Shown: one piece after another, positions 1 through 11,164 of the stretch
Layout of the letters: every line of letters starts with the position of its first letter
Position numbering within the stretch: the first letter of the stretch is position 1
Assembly (NCBI GenBank): GCA_963169105.1
Contig: OY720637.1
Location: 60,782,964-60,846,963 of the forward strand
Direction of reading: 5' to 3'
Length of the DNA: 64,000 nt
Source of the DNA: Ceriagrion tenellum
Taxonomy: Eukaryota; Arthropoda; Insecta; Odonata; Coenagrionidae
Translations under genes and position numbers: made by a program
The notes under the pieces: generated by a model
Database searches by the model: none
Told to the model about the DNA's origin: nothing
Seen by the model: only the letters and a program-made list of their open reading frames with translations

Positions 1-39
1 CTATTATGATTAGGGAACTACCTCGCTCGCACTGCCTTG

Positions 40-97
40 ACCATACTCTTTCCTTACTTTCCAATGGATAGCACGACGGAATGGACGAATAAACGAA
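40..97 (-). repeat. Fragment of dispersed repeat J
   Basis: The reverse complement contains CATTCCGTCGTGCTATCCAT followed by a GGAAAG-rich stretch. The same string occurs in fuller copies near 13405 and 19190. Only this end of the repeat is present. No coding content is seen. Confidence 0.6.
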
Positions 98-436
98 TAC
101 AATGCAAGAATATCAAACATCTGTTTCAAATTTATGTCAAGTAACTCTTGAAACATACATTGGCTGCGTAGTGCTACGGAATCTAATCAATTTTGCAATA
201 TCTGCCATCGGAAATGCGGATTATAATTGATTTAAATAAATTAATATAATATTTTAGGCTAATGCATATCAAAGAAATGAAAGCATACTGATTTCTAGCA
301 AGCAATCAATGGAAAACATTATAAAAGTTCATAATGAGAGCGTTACCTCGTAGGCGCAATAGGAGAATGAGATACAGGGAAGAAGACGTACTTCACGGCT
401 TTAGCTTCAAGCATTGGCCAGCACAGCAAGCACCCT
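98..436. other. AT-rich stretch, nothing recognised
   Basis: No long frame, tRNA-like box or copy of another repeat in the window was found here. Confidence 0.4.
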
Positions 437-725
437 CTACTTCTACATACCACCTTTGAGCCTCCGCATGGTTGTGTGGCGGGGGTGTTTGGACATCAGC
501 CGTGTAAAGATGTAAGGGATAATGCTTTGGAAGGTGAAATGGTGACGTGTATCGTGGGAGTGTATTTTGTGGAGCTCATTTTTTATTGCGGTCGCTTATT
601 CTGAAAGAACGAGTTTTTGTACCTATCTGTTTGACATTGTATCTCTCTCATTTTATCGCTTCTGTCAGGCTCTAGAGAATTAGTGAGGCGGTCATGATAA
701 TATTCTCTGTGTCGCTCTGAAAAAA
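437..725 (-). mobile_element. LINE A, 3' end fragment
   Basis: On the minus strand this is the C-terminal tail and 3' UTR of a CR1/Jockey-type non-LTR retrotransposon. The degraded tail matches the CRTDRYKNSFF-type motif of other copies. The 3' UTR has the GCTCGCAGGG-like block and a terminal GTAGAAGTAGA-like repeat at the low-coordinate end. The element is heavily 5'-truncated, as expected from target-primed reverse transcription. It cannot be functional. Confidence 0.75.
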
Positions 726-895
726 TGCTGGGACTAAAAAGGAGAGGCTACGTACATTGCTGCGCCTTTTTGAATGTCATATTATTTCTGTTGTTTGTAA
801 TGCCAAAAGCTGCTGGGTATTCGTCGTTGTTTGGTTGAATGAGCTCTAGTTTTGCTCTAATAAATTAATTTACAATCATTATTTTTCGCACCACT

Positions 896-968
896 CTCAT
901 CAGTGGTAGATGCGGCAGTGGTTAGAGACTTTGTCCCTTGCGCTGAAGTTTGTAGCATTGACTCTCCG
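896..968 (+). repeat. Possible degraded tRNA-like SINE head
   Basis: The segment has a GGCAGTGGTTAGAGAC block resembling an A box and loosely follows the better-preserved Ser-like SINE heads near 13640 and 19250. The B box is decayed (TTGACTCTCC). This is a weak call based on overall similarity only. Confidence 0.3.
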
Positions 969-1039
969 TGGGGGAAGTTTTTTTTCTTATCGATTCCAAC
1001 TCTTTTCGCAAGTTTTCAAATTATTTTATAAAGGATATG

Positions 1040-1310
1040 GTTTTGGGAGGTGAAATGCTCACATGTATCATGGAAGTGTATTATTGGAACTCAGTTTTTA
1101 TTGTGGTCGCATATTGTGCGCGGAAAGAACGAGTTTTTGCACTTATCTGTTCTTCAGTGTATCCCTTTTATTTTATCGCTCCAGTCAGACATGGTCTAAT
1201 GAGACGTCATGATAATATTCTGTGTGTCGCTCTGAAACACGCCAGTTCTAAATTTTTCAAGCAAGCTAAGCCGTAGCGTGTAGCCTCCGGGTCTCTAGAA
1301 TCTCCCGCCT
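1040..1310 (-). mobile_element. LINE A, C-terminal fragment
   Basis: Minus-strand translation gives the conserved LINE A tail (LLEKFRTG, QSDTQNIIMTSH, DWSDK) with several substitutions. It lacks both the reverse transcriptase core and the 3' terminal repeat. A forward frame across 968-1276 is only its antisense shadow. Confidence 0.75.
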
Positions 1311-1858
1311 ACTACAATGGTCGCCAAAAAAAACAAAAGAATGTGCACCCACGGTCAAAATTCTCCCGTGAGTTCCTTCACAGGGCATTTAAGGACTGAC
1401 TACGCGTGGGCGAGCACCCACACGCCTTTTGATAACAGAAAAAGAGGTTTATTCACCTCAAAATGTCAGATAATGTCAAATTTCCAAGCGCCGTGCCGAG
1501 AGAGAGAGAGCATATATGCCTCAACGCCTCCACTTGGCTCCGCTTTAGACTTCCCTGGCGATGAGATGACTCGGGCGTGGGCGATGAAGTCGGAATGCGT
1601 GGGTGAGAAAAGGTCAGGAACAGGAAAAAAACGAGGGCAAACTACGCTAAATCGCGCGGAGATGGATGACAAAAGGTGTTTGTTCAGCATTTCAAAGAGT
1701 TGGCGTGAGATGGGTGTAATGAGAAGATAACAGCATCTGAAGACGATCAGTGGTTGCTCTTCTGCCACGCGTAGGTCTTTGTGGCGCGTCATTCATTCAT
1801 TAAAATTCATCATTCCATTAAATTATTTATCCAGCTGAATCGCAGGTTGTTAGATTGT
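1311..1858. other. Unassigned stretch with overlapping open frames
   Basis: A 137-codon forward frame (1317-1730) and a 108-codon reverse frame (1466-1792) overlap. Neither shows a recognisable domain, repeat structure or signal peptide. The segment is more GC-rich than its surroundings, which by itself favours long chance frames. I do not call a gene. Confidence 0.4.
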
Positions 1859-2150
1859 CCTTATCCACACATTTCGAACTCTGGATCATCATCTTACTCT
1901 CCCTCCCATAGAAGGCTTAGGTAAGGATGTCAGACCTCAAGTTAAATTCCTAGTATCCTCTACCTCTTCATACTCCACGTGGGTCTTCGTGGGGTTTACT
2001 CATTGCTTCACTTATTAATTAACCCCGAAGAATCGTGAGTAGTTACATATTCCTTATCCAGATACTCCAAATTCGGGGTCTTCATCTCACTTTCCCACCT
2101 ATGGACGTCTCAGGTAAGGATGTACGACCTATCGTTCAATTCCACGTATC
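1859..2150 (+). repeat. Imperfect direct repeat pair, about 100 bp each
   Basis: Two segments starting near 1859 and 2052 share the order CCTTATCCA, a TCATCTYACTYTCCC-like block, TTAGGTAAGGATGT or TCAGGTAAGGATGT, GACCT, then an AAATTCC- or CAATTCC-like end. Offset is about 193 bp. The second copy runs directly into LINE A at 2161. Confidence 0.6.
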
Positions 2151-2160
2151 TTCAAATTTT

Positions 2161-3076
2161 GGCAGTAAATTACGATTATTTGCAGACGATACGGTTATCT
2201 ACCGTGAAATAAGCGAAGACGCGGACTTTGAAGTTCTGTCATCTGACCTCAACAACGCTCATTCGTGGTGCCAGGAGTGGGGTTTAGAACTAAATATTAG
2301 TAAATGCACCACAGTTCACATCCTGCAAAAGTCATCGCACAAAAGTCATACCTACACCGTGGGTGGAGTAAACATAAAATCTTCAAATACAGTAAAATAT
2401 CTTGGAATTACCTTAACTTCAGATGTATCGTGGGGAACACACATACAAAACATATGCGGCACAGCATTAAAGAAACTAGGTTTTGTTAAGCGCGCATTGA
2501 CAGGAAGGTTCTCGGATGAAAAAGTCAAAGAGAGATGCTACTTCGCTCTGGTTAGGCCAAAACCTCGAAGGCCGCGAGCATTTGGGACCCTGGTCATAAA
2601 GATTTAACCAAAAAAATAATAACATACAAAGGAAAGCTGCACGCTTTGTTAAAAAATGCTACGAGCGAACATATAGCGTTTCGTTCACAACTTTAAAGGG
2701 ATTAAGGTGGGAGCCCCTGGAGACACAGAGGCTGCACACTAGGGTTAGCTAGCTTGAGAAATTCAGAACTGGCGCGTATCAGAGCGACACAGAGAATATT
2801 ATCATGACGCCTCACTACATCTCTAGGTCTGACAGAAGTGATAAAATAAGAGAGATACATTGCCGAACAGATAGGCATAATAACTCGTTTTTTCCGCGCA
2901 CAATAAGCGATCACGTGAAAAACTGAGCTCCACTAAACACACTCCCATAATACACGTCACCATTTCACCGCCCCATTTCTCTTTTCACATTATCCCTTAC
3001 GTCTTTACACGGCTGGTGTCCAAACACCCCCTGCCGCATGCCCATGGGGCGGCTCGCAGGGTAGTATGTAGATGTA
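2161..3076 (+). mobile_element. LINE A, RT C-terminal half plus 3' UTR
   Basis: This is the longest 3' portion of LINE A in the window. Translation from 2161 begins with SKLRLFADD, the catalytic motif of reverse transcriptase (about 2179-2190), then the thumb region (SSDLNNAHSWCQEWGLELN, KYLGITL, LGFVKRAL). The frame is open to 2607. A frameshift near 2560-2580 breaks the match to the usual HLEYAASIWDP block, and the frame then resumes in another register through ARFVKKCYE, a stop, FRTGAYQSDTENIIM and CRTDRHNNSFFPRTI to about 2920. The 3' UTR ends with a GGCTCGCAGGGTAGTATGTA block and GATGTA. It is 5'-truncated, with no endonuclease or RT palm motifs A and B, and is a dead copy. Confidence 0.9.
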
Positions 3077-5914
3077 CCACTTTCTATTCCGCCAATATGG
3101 TCCCTTTTTCCTCCAAAAAAGTAAATATTCTGTTCAATTAAGTATCATATAAAAAATTCGCTATCTCGGTCAAGCGGCAAGCTAGAGCCGCACGTGTATG
3201 AACTTTCTACCGATTGAGGAACTAATTCAATTCCGGGAAATAATAACTTGATTGAATTCTCCACTGGTTTCTCTCAGGATCAGGAGTTCTCGTGCCGACG
3301 CTTAGGCGACTGCCTTCCCGAAGTTGATGGCGAATTGAGTCATCGAAACGCTCAGTATATTGGTTTAAGGAGGTTCCTCTGCGGCTCGGTGCGTCAAAAG
3401 CCGGTGAAAAATCCATCTTCTTAAGTGTTTTAAGAAGTCGATTTAAAAAAATTACCTTACGTAGTCACCTATAGTATATAAACAAGTACTTAAAAACTTT
3501 GTGAATAAGGTGTATCGAAGCACTTAAAAGTGGGAAACAATTTTTAAAACTCATCAGTAGCTTATTTTGATCTCGGTTTCTGGCTGGCAACTCGTTGCCA
3601 CGTTTAATTGCTCTGACAATAAATTTGAGCTCATCACCGCTATTTCGTGATCTGAAATGTGTTCCATAATTTAAAAATAAGTTTCAAAATATTTACATGG
3701 AAATGTAACTCCTTATTTAAATATAATGGGTAAAAATCATGTGTTACAACGACTTGGCAACGGTGGTAAGTGCAACATTGCTCAATTACTGCGTTCACTT
3801 GTTTTCCTGCTCTCGTGTTGGCGTGTGATTGAGTTTGTTAGTGACTGCTTTCCAGGAAATCGTTAATATTATACATATATATTTTTATAATACATTACTG
3901 TATTTATGTATTCATTTATATAAATACCCGTGAGTATTATATCATATCTTCAAATAACTTTCGTTTCCTTGGAAGCTATCAATTTCCTGCCATGCCGAGG
4001 GAACCCGGACAACATTACCGGAACAACGACAAGTTCTAATACTTTTTTGTCAATGTATTAAATTTAGCGTCAATGCACAAAAAATCCAGCTCCACAAAGT
4101 TCATTGTTAATTCCCGTCTGCTCTAAAATCTCTCGTTTCGTCACGGCACAGCCGCACAGCGTTGCCGATGTGGAATCAATCTGCAGCGCCACATGTTAGT
4201 AACTACGTGATTTCTGCTATTTTTGTTGCAAAAATACGTTAATATCATTTAAACCAACGTGGTAAGGGTATATTTTTTAAATATTATCATGATTCTTATA
4301 CTGTGGCGCACCTTATATCAGTTTTTTGTCAAAACGACATTTATATTCGAATAGTAATCTGCATTTCTTCTACTCATAGGCAAGCATTGCCATAAGATCC
4401 TATAGAAATTCTCTCATTTTTAAATGCGATTTCCGAGAAATATAGCGTGGAAAGCCTAATTTTTTTCAACGGCAATCGATAGAGTTCAATAAGAAGGGCT
4501 TATTTTGAAACTTTCATGAAAATGACATTTACTTCGTTTCTCGGTGGAACCTCCTTAAATACTGCATTCATAGTTGTTGCTTGCTATTCCTATAGCTTAT
4601 CCATAAAATCAACCGAATCTATTTCTTGATTTGGATGCGATTTCACCAACGACTGCCCTGAATTGCTCTCCTTAATCAATTTCAAAATCCAATCCCGCCC
4701 CACCCTTTCTCACCCTTTAACCCACGCGCCCATTCCCAGACTTTCGATCACTAATCCTTCTCTTTTCGCTCGCCTTTCCTCTCAATTGAACTCCTTCCCT
4801 TCTCACGTCGATCCTTTTGCACTTTCATGTAAATCCTTTATAATGCCTTTCTCTTTCGTACCTCTCACCTAGTAAGTTATTCCCCCATTTTTCGTTTTTT
4901 TTTAATATTAGTAAAATTTCTGCTTGTATCCTATTGTTAAATTTGCTCGTACACATCCTTAAGTTTGAGTATTGTGACATGGCAAATATAAAATGGCACC
5001 TTTTCTTGGTGTAGTTTTCCATCTTTGAAATGAAATAAGTAAAGTTTTAACTTACTATGTTTCACCTTCCGCCTCCGGTAAGGGTGGATGTGCTAATTTC
5101 ACGATTAACGTCATAGTCAAGGCGTTGTATCGTAGCCTTCGATTTTGGGAGCACCTTAAAGCCATAGAGGTGGCAATAATGAAGCCATCACAGCTATTGT
5201 GGGTAGTAAAATAGCAAGGATTGTATTAAAAATTTATATAATCCTCGTCAAAACTCATCGCAAAAGTAATAACTGAAAGGATGCCAAGCCACTGGCGTAA
5301 ACTTTGGTTGAAAGCTTTTAATGCATTAAAATAACATAAGGCTTTTAAGTAAATTACATTCATTCTATGTTTAATTTAGGTATAAATTAATTAGCAGTTA
5401 CATCAAATAAATGTTTTAATTTGGCAGAGAACAGCGGTGATTTATTTCAGCACGGAGTAATTAGCTGAGTCCTTCATTACAATAAAATTGTAGGTACATG
5501 AGTTGCGACTACCAATCGTGAAAATTAATTATTCATCTCCACAGAACAATAAACGTTTGAAAAAGAATAGCTTCAAAAAAACGCCAATTCCCTGGTTTCC
5601 CCTTAAATACAGGCATCCGAATAAATTTATTTACAAATAAACCCATCGCAGTCGATCCCCATCAACTACCACCACCTCGTTGGGGACGAAAGTAATGATC
5701 TATTCTTCGATAAAATTCATATGGCAAAACAGATTTCATTTCTCCACAAGAGCAGAACCTAAGTACTTCAAGGACCTGGTAAAAATAAAAACGTATCAGA
5801 GTTACATTACGCGGATACAAAATTCGAAAGGCATTATAATATGACCTATATATGATTAATAAACTATTCATGTACTTGAGGAGAAAACATTCAACAATTT
5901 TATGTCATGCACTC
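3077..5914. other. 2.8 kb AT-rich stretch without a gene
   Basis: Nothing coding is recognised. A hairpin with 8-bp arms (CTTCTTAA / TTAAGAAG) lies at 3417-3437. TTAA-flanked inverted ends at 3365 and 4558 are described in the findings. The 4690-4870 part is pyrimidine-rich and holds a 69-codon frame of no recognisable type. Confidence 0.4.
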
Positions 5915-6830
5915 TACCGCTAAAAGGTACGTTTTGTTGAAAATCAGAGAAACTCCTCCGGATTTTCTCTATTTTCAGTATTTTATAAACTGACAATTTG
6001 TAGCAACGTAATAAACATGTAATCACAGTTCGGAATGAGCCCTCAGGGTCCTATCTGCCGCTACTACTTGTATTTCCGATATCGCCTCACAATATGATCT
6101 CACCTTCTTCATCCCGTCCAACAAACCTTTTCTCTTTCTTCTCCTTCCTCGCTTGCCCAACATCCTTCCCTCTATCGCACCCTTCAGCAATCCATCACCC
6201 TTTGTCACACCCTTCAGCCACCTACACTGCCTATCTCCCTCTAGTATATCCTTTTTTGCCTCAGCATACGTTTACCGTTCTTCATCTCCTCCATAACCCA
6301 TTCTCTTTCTACCTCTTCCCCGCTTGCCCAACATCCTTCCCTCTATCGCACTCTTCAGCAACCCATCACCCTTTGTCACACCCTTCAGCCACCTACACTG
6401 CCTATCTCCCTCTAGTATATCCTTTTTTGCCTCAGCATACGTTTACCGTTCTTCATCCCCTCCATAACCCATTCTCTTTCTTCCTCTTCCCCGCTTGCCC
6501 AACATCCTTCCCTCTATCGCACTCTTCAGCAACCCATCACCCTTTGTCACATCCTTCAGCCATCTATCCTACCGATTTCGAATTTCATTCAGAATTTTCC
6601 TTTCCTCGCCCACCATCTCAAGCGCCTCCTCGTTAGTCATCCTCTCCGTCCACCTCATATTCTCCATCCTCCTCCACATCCACATCTCAAACGCCAGCAG
6701 CCTACTCTCTTGCTCCTTTCTGAGGGTCCACGTTTCTGCCCCATACAACGCTACGCTCCATATCAAGCTCTTCACCAGCCTCTTCTTCACATCCTTACCC
6801 AACGTCTCAGTCATCTACTTTCAATTTAGT
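5915..6830 (-). mobile_element. LINE C (RTE-like) C-terminus with internal tandem array
   Basis: On the minus strand, 6814-6569 encodes the conserved region after the polymerase of an RTE/BovB-like LINE: SLIWSVALYGAETWTLRK, FEMWMWRRME, WTERMTNEEALEMVGEER. Downstream come RMLGKRGR and GLLDGMKK blocks and the 3' end near 5920, where the element normally finishes with an ACAAAACCTACCTTTACC-type string. The part encoding the last block has been amplified into a 171-bp tandem array. The polymerase core is absent, so the copy is a 5'-truncated pseudogene. Confidence 0.85.
6083..6560 (-). repeat. 171-bp tandem array (about 2.7 units) inside LINE C
   Basis: The string GCTTGCCCAACATCCTTCCC begins at 6151, 6322 and 6493, giving two exact periods of 171 bp. 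Units 2 and 3 are nearly identical and unit 1 is more diverged. Each unit spans the LINE C segment encoding the GRMLGKRG and FMDGMKK blocks. Forward frames of 180 and 155 codons here are antisense artefacts of the repeat. Confidence 0.9.
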
Positions 6831-7290
6831 CGGTTACTACACACTTCCAAACCTAACGCAATTCTCATTTCTTTGCTTACTATTCCAATTTTGTTCGAGC
6901 GTACTATCCAAGGAATGAATAACAGGGGAAAATATTTAAATGTAAATATCAGAAGATATTAATAGACGCAAACTAATTTATTATTAAATGCGGTAAATGG
7001 AAATAATATTTCACACAATTTACAGATAATACACTTGAACTTTCTTTCCCATTGCGAATAAAAGGTAGATACGAGGGCTTTCACATGAATACGCGCAACC
7101 AAGTTACAACTAGCCCTGGGAACCAGATGAACACTACGTATATATGAAGTACATTTATAATTCATAACGTATAAGTAAGTATTCCAATAACTGTTATCAC
7201 TCGGAGTACCGACGAGATAAGACATAAAATGCTAATAAGGAATATAAAGTACAACTCAGTTCAACGTAGCTCTGATTTTACTTAACTATA
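6831..7290. other. Unassigned spacer between LINE C and LINE E
   Basis: AT-rich. A reverse frame of 88 codons (6959-7225) has no recognisable features. No repeat copy found. Confidence 0.35.
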
Positions 7291-7291
7291 A

Positions 7292-8277
7292 GGACAGCTC
7301 TCATCGCTTACCAAACATACCAAAATGAAACAGCCTTAATTAGAAATAAGAATAAAGAAGATACAGCTATAAAAAGGAAAGGAGTTAGACAAGGCTGTCC
7401 TCTATCACCAATAATTTTCAATGCATACATCCAAGAAGCAATCGATAAAGTAAGGGAAAATGTTGATGTAGGAATCAAAGTAAATGGGAAGAAAATAGAT
7501 ATGTTACGATATGCTGATGATATTGCCATAGTTGCAGAAAAGAAAGAAGATTTAGAAATTATACTTAACGAGATGGAAAGAATTCTTAGAGACCAATATG
7601 GAATGAAGATATATAATCAAAAGACTAAAGTGATGGTATGCGGTGCTCAAGACTGCTGTGAACCTGTAAGGATAAGAATAAATGATGACGAACTAGGACA
7701 AGTTACAGAATACAGCTACTTGGGAAGTAAGATAACAGAAGATGGAAGGAGTAAACGAGAAATTGAGAATAGAATACAACTAGCAAAAATAGCTTTCAAT
7801 GATAAAAAGACTCTACTGAATTGTAAAAATGTTAGTTTGTAAGTAAGAAAGAGGGTTATGAAAGCTTATGTTTGGAGTGTGGCCCTTTACGGGTGTGAAA
7901 GCTGGACTATAGGGAAACATGAAAAGAGCAGATTAGAGGCCCTAGAAATGTGGTGCTATCGAAGGATGCAGAAAATCAGCTGGCGAAACAGAATCACCAA
8001 TGAGGAAATGCTGAGAAGAGTACAAGAAAATAGAAGTCTCTGGAGACAGATACAGACAAGGAGACTTAAACTAATAGGTCACATTCTACGATGCAATGAT
8101 TTTATAAAATTAAAAGCTGAAGGTTTTATTGAGGGGACAAATCGTAGAGGACGTCCTAGATTAAGCTATATGAAGCAGATCATCAATGACTCTGGATGCG
8201 TCTCATATGGTGAAATGAAGAGGAAAGCTGAGCAAAGAGCGGAATGGCGTGCTATTGCCTACCAACCCATGGGTTGA
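7292..8277 (+). pseudogene. LINE E reverse transcriptase, one nonsense codon
   Basis: This is the C-terminal two thirds of an RTE-like reverse transcriptase, the best preserved of its type here. Motif B is KGVRQGCPLSPIIFNAYI (about 7380-7432), and the catalytic motif C is MLRYADDIAIVAE at 7501. Then come a KTKVMVCG segment, EYSYLGSKITEDG, WSVALYGCESWTI (about 7872), MWCYRRMQKISW, GHILRCND and GRPRLSYMKQI. The frame stays open except for a single TAA at 7840-7842, where a glutamate is expected (VSL-stop-VRKRVM), a plausible one-base GAA to TAA change. It starts inside the polymerase with no endonuclease or motif A. The low damage suggests a recent insertion. Polymerase activity of this copy is not expected. 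Confidence 0.92.
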
Positions 8278-8297
8278 TAACTGAAGAAGAAGAAGAA
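7292..8297 (+). mobile_element. LINE E insertion, 5'-truncated, (GAA)n tail
   Basis: The coding part is followed directly by a terminator (GGTTGATAA) and a short GAAGAAGAAGAAGAAG tail at about 8282-8297. A simple-repeat 3' end in place of poly(A) is typical of RTE-clade elements. The 5' end at about 7292 is abrupt, consistent with truncation during target-primed reverse transcription. No target-site duplication was identified. Confidence 0.85.
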
Positions 8298-9554
8298 GGC
8301 CAGCTGGAAAAATCGCGAGTAAAAATCACGAGTAAAAATCACCCGGATAACATGAATGAATTAATGATTGTTCAAAAGCCAAACGAAAAATTTGCTTTCC
8401 AAATCCGCCTCCGCGAACGTCCTAGCGACCCACGCGCCACTTTCATGTCCCCGCCCTCTGTAATTTTTCTCTCGTCGCCGTCATCACCCAGCCTGTATTG
8501 GTCTTTGGTGTAATTATAGAGCGTAGTGGGCGTACTTTGTTCTCCGGGCGAAATTGAACGAAAACCGCAGGCCGCTCCGCTTTGACGCCGCGCGTCGCCC
8601 AGGGAGGGGCAGCCGCACTGCTGACTCGACTATCGCACGCCGGTGAATCTCACTCCCACGAATTCCGAAATTAATTTCGCTAACACGCTCAGCGGGGCAA
8701 ATTATGCAGGGGGGAATGATGCATTACGGGAGAGTTCATACGCGCTGCAGCGGAAAAAAATGCGGCCGGAGCGATTTTTTTTATATTTTCTTGTACAGAT
8801 CTGCGTGAAACTGCATACTAACGTGTTCACATTGTTGATATCTGTCGATATAAGTGAAAGAATAACATCATACAGATTTAGTTTTTTGGCGATCCAATCC
8901 AAAAACGCCAAGCCTAACGTCTAAGGACATACCTTTTGTAATAATTCGATTAGTTGAGCATATAATTTATTCCATGCCGGAAAGGATACTATTATTAAGT
9001 CGCGTAATGACACAATAAAAATGTATTATTACAAGAACTAATGCGATGGATTATTACGGTGTTGCACTGTTTTTAGTAGACAAAACGAACGTATTTCATC
9101 AATAATTCGTCTGCATTTCGAAAACTGAACCTTAAACCCTAGCCATAACATGATTTTATTAAGGAAAAACAATTAGCTCTTTTACTATTTCCATTTCAAC
9201 TTTGTTTCCACGACCAATAGCAAAGGAGGTACAGAGCAGCAAAGAAGGGGTAAAATCGCGATTCCAGCAAAACTGTCAAAAGTTAATTTGCCATTCTTGT
9301 AGGAATTTTATCCTCTTCAAGAATAAAAATAGAGCAAATTTGGCTATGATGCACCGTTTAGGAGTTATAAGAAAAAAACTGGAAAAAGTGCCGTTTTTCG
9401 GCCGTTTTTTCAAAATGGCGGAAAACGCAAAGGGGTGGGGATGACGAAAACTTAGGTTTTTCACTCTCTAACCATCCCGAATAACATATTCAAAAATCAG
9501 AACTACCTGATTTAATGTAGGTTTGGATCCCTCTATCGACTGGACTTGTATGTT
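8298..9554. other. Unassigned, with a CpG-rich core near 8400-8720
   Basis: The 8510-8640 part is unusually CpG-rich for this window, about 18 CpG in roughly 130 bp. No exon, splice signal or frame was recognised. The 9195-9475 part holds overlapping short frames on both strands with no domain and no second copy in the window. Confidence 0.4.
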
Positions 9555-9890
9555 TTGTTGAATTTCAGAGAATCTCCCGGTTTTCTACACAGTTAGGGGC
9601 CTATCTCGCTCTAGTATATCCTATCTTGCCTCAGGATACCATCTGACCTTCTTCATACTGTCCATGAAACCTATTCTCTTTCTTTCTTTTCCCTGCTTGT
9701 TCAACATCCTTCCCTCTATCACACTCTTGAGCAACCCATCGCCCCTTATTACTTCCTCCAGCCACCTGCTCTGCCGATCTCGAATATCTTCCCAAAGTTT
9801 CCTTTCCTCGCCGAAAATCTCAAGCACTTCCTCGTTCGTCTTCCTCTCCTTCCACCTCACCTTCTCCATCCTTCTCCGCACCCACCCAAG
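9555..9890 (-). mobile_element. LINE C, C-terminal fragment
   Basis: The minus strand reads MRRRMEKVRWKERKTNEE, VLEIFGEERKLWEDIRDRQS, VIRGDGLLKSVIEGRML and GFMDSMKK, then an ACAAAACATA-like 3' end near 9555. The open part spans 9881-9621. Unlike the copy at 6 kb it has no tandem amplification. It is a 5'-truncated, dead copy. Confidence 0.85.
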
Positions 9891-10261
9891 CTAAATATTA
9901 ATTATATATTAGTTTCAGTGTTACTTAATTTTTGATCGATGCCCTGCTCAATAAGTCATCATTCGGTAGATTCCGAATATTTGCCGCATGTGCAGCTTGG
10001 CTGAGAGGGTCAGCGGTCGCTGACTACAAAAATGTCACAGACGCCCACCTTCAGGAGGAAGTCGAGAAGGGACTGAAATACAGGGGTGAACACACCTTGG
10101 GAAAACAAGACTAATACGCGTGGGATGGACGGAACTGAATAATTCAACGATAAGAGTCTTTAATATTTACAAGACCGAATGCATAAAAGATGTATTCATT
10201 TCATTAAAGAATTTTACCAGCTGATTGGTAGGTTTTTGAACATCACTTACACTAATCTGTT
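9891..10261. other. Unassigned spacer holding repeat S
   Basis: A 60-codon forward frame (9932-10114) is not recognised. The segment 10185-10275 belongs to repeat S, listed separately. Confidence 0.35.
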
Positions 10262-10275
10262 TTCACTTATAGGGC
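10185..10275 (+). repeat. Repeat S copy 1
   Basis: Shares TTTTACCAGCTGATTGGTAG, a TTTTTG-A-CA block and AATCTGTTTTCACTT with copies at 47120 (+) and 50400 (-). Function is unknown; it may be the end of a short interspersed element. Confidence 0.5.
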
Positions 10276-10640
10276 CCGCCATTAGATTCCTCTTGAATTC
10301 CTTATAGAGTCTCCCTCTTCCTATTTTGTCCAGAATTCCAATCTTCTTCCTTCCTATACCGCTCTTCCCAAACGTTCTCTCATCTATTGCCCTCTTCAGC
10401 ACTCCCTCTCATTTCAAAAAGTCATCCATTCACCTCTTCTGCCTCCTCTGAACCTCCACCACTAGCTTTCTCACGTCTTCAACTATATCCAATACTTCCT
10501 CGCTCGTCCTTCTCGCCACCCAGCTCACCCTCTCCACACCCACATCTCAAACTCCTCCAGTCTACGCACATTCTCCTTCCGCAATGACCAAGTCTCCGTT
10601 TCATGCAGCGCCACCCTCCTTATTAACATTTTTACCGGTC
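10262..10640 (-). mobile_element. Divergent LINE C relative, C-terminal fragment
   Basis: The minus-strand translation has AIDERTFGKSGIGRKK and ILDKIGRGRL blocks, aligning with the GRMLGKRGRGRKRIGFMD region of LINE C but clearly diverged. Further upstream there is a decayed ETW-type segment. The frame is interrupted. It probably belongs to a sister family or is an old copy. Confidence 0.6.
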
Positions 10641-11164
10641 TTTTCTTCACGACTCTGCTCAGAAGTTTCACGTAAAGACGGCCTAATAGAACTACATGAA
10701 GGAAATGCGCGGCCTATCCTTGAGCACGAAGTTAAAATGAAAAAAAAAACAAATAAAAAACACGAATAGCAATTAATAAAACGCCGAATCGTTTCGGATG
10801 GGAACTTAAATTGTACGACACGGAACTAGTGGAAATATTAAAACGCAAAAACGAAAATTGTAGAAAACTTTTCGGATTCCCAACTTGGCACCTCTTGCTA
10901 ACAGGTTGGCTCTTTGAGATGAATTTACTAGGTTTAAGTTGAGCTAGCCTCACGATCTCTTATACCAGAGTTTCTGAAAACTTAAATACAGCATCTTTAA
11001 AGAGCGTTCTATAATCTGAGATTAACAAAAAATAGGATTTTTACAGACTAGTTTTACCGTAATTCAGCCAGTATTTCTAGTTTTGGTCTGTTATCATTGA
11101 AATCCCATAATCAGTTTCTTAAAAAGTAATATTTGAATAATTTTTTTAAAAATAAGGTAAGCAG
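10641..11164. other. Unassigned AT-rich stretch
   Basis: No recognised content. Confidence 0.35.

Noticed and set aside
968..1276. 102-codon forward gene
   Set aside because: Exact antisense of a LINE A C-terminal fragment; similar shadows occur at 2702-2914, 27642-27941 and 31988-32200.
6094..6636. 180-codon proline/serine-rich forward protein
   Set aside because: Antisense of the tandem-repeated LINE C region.
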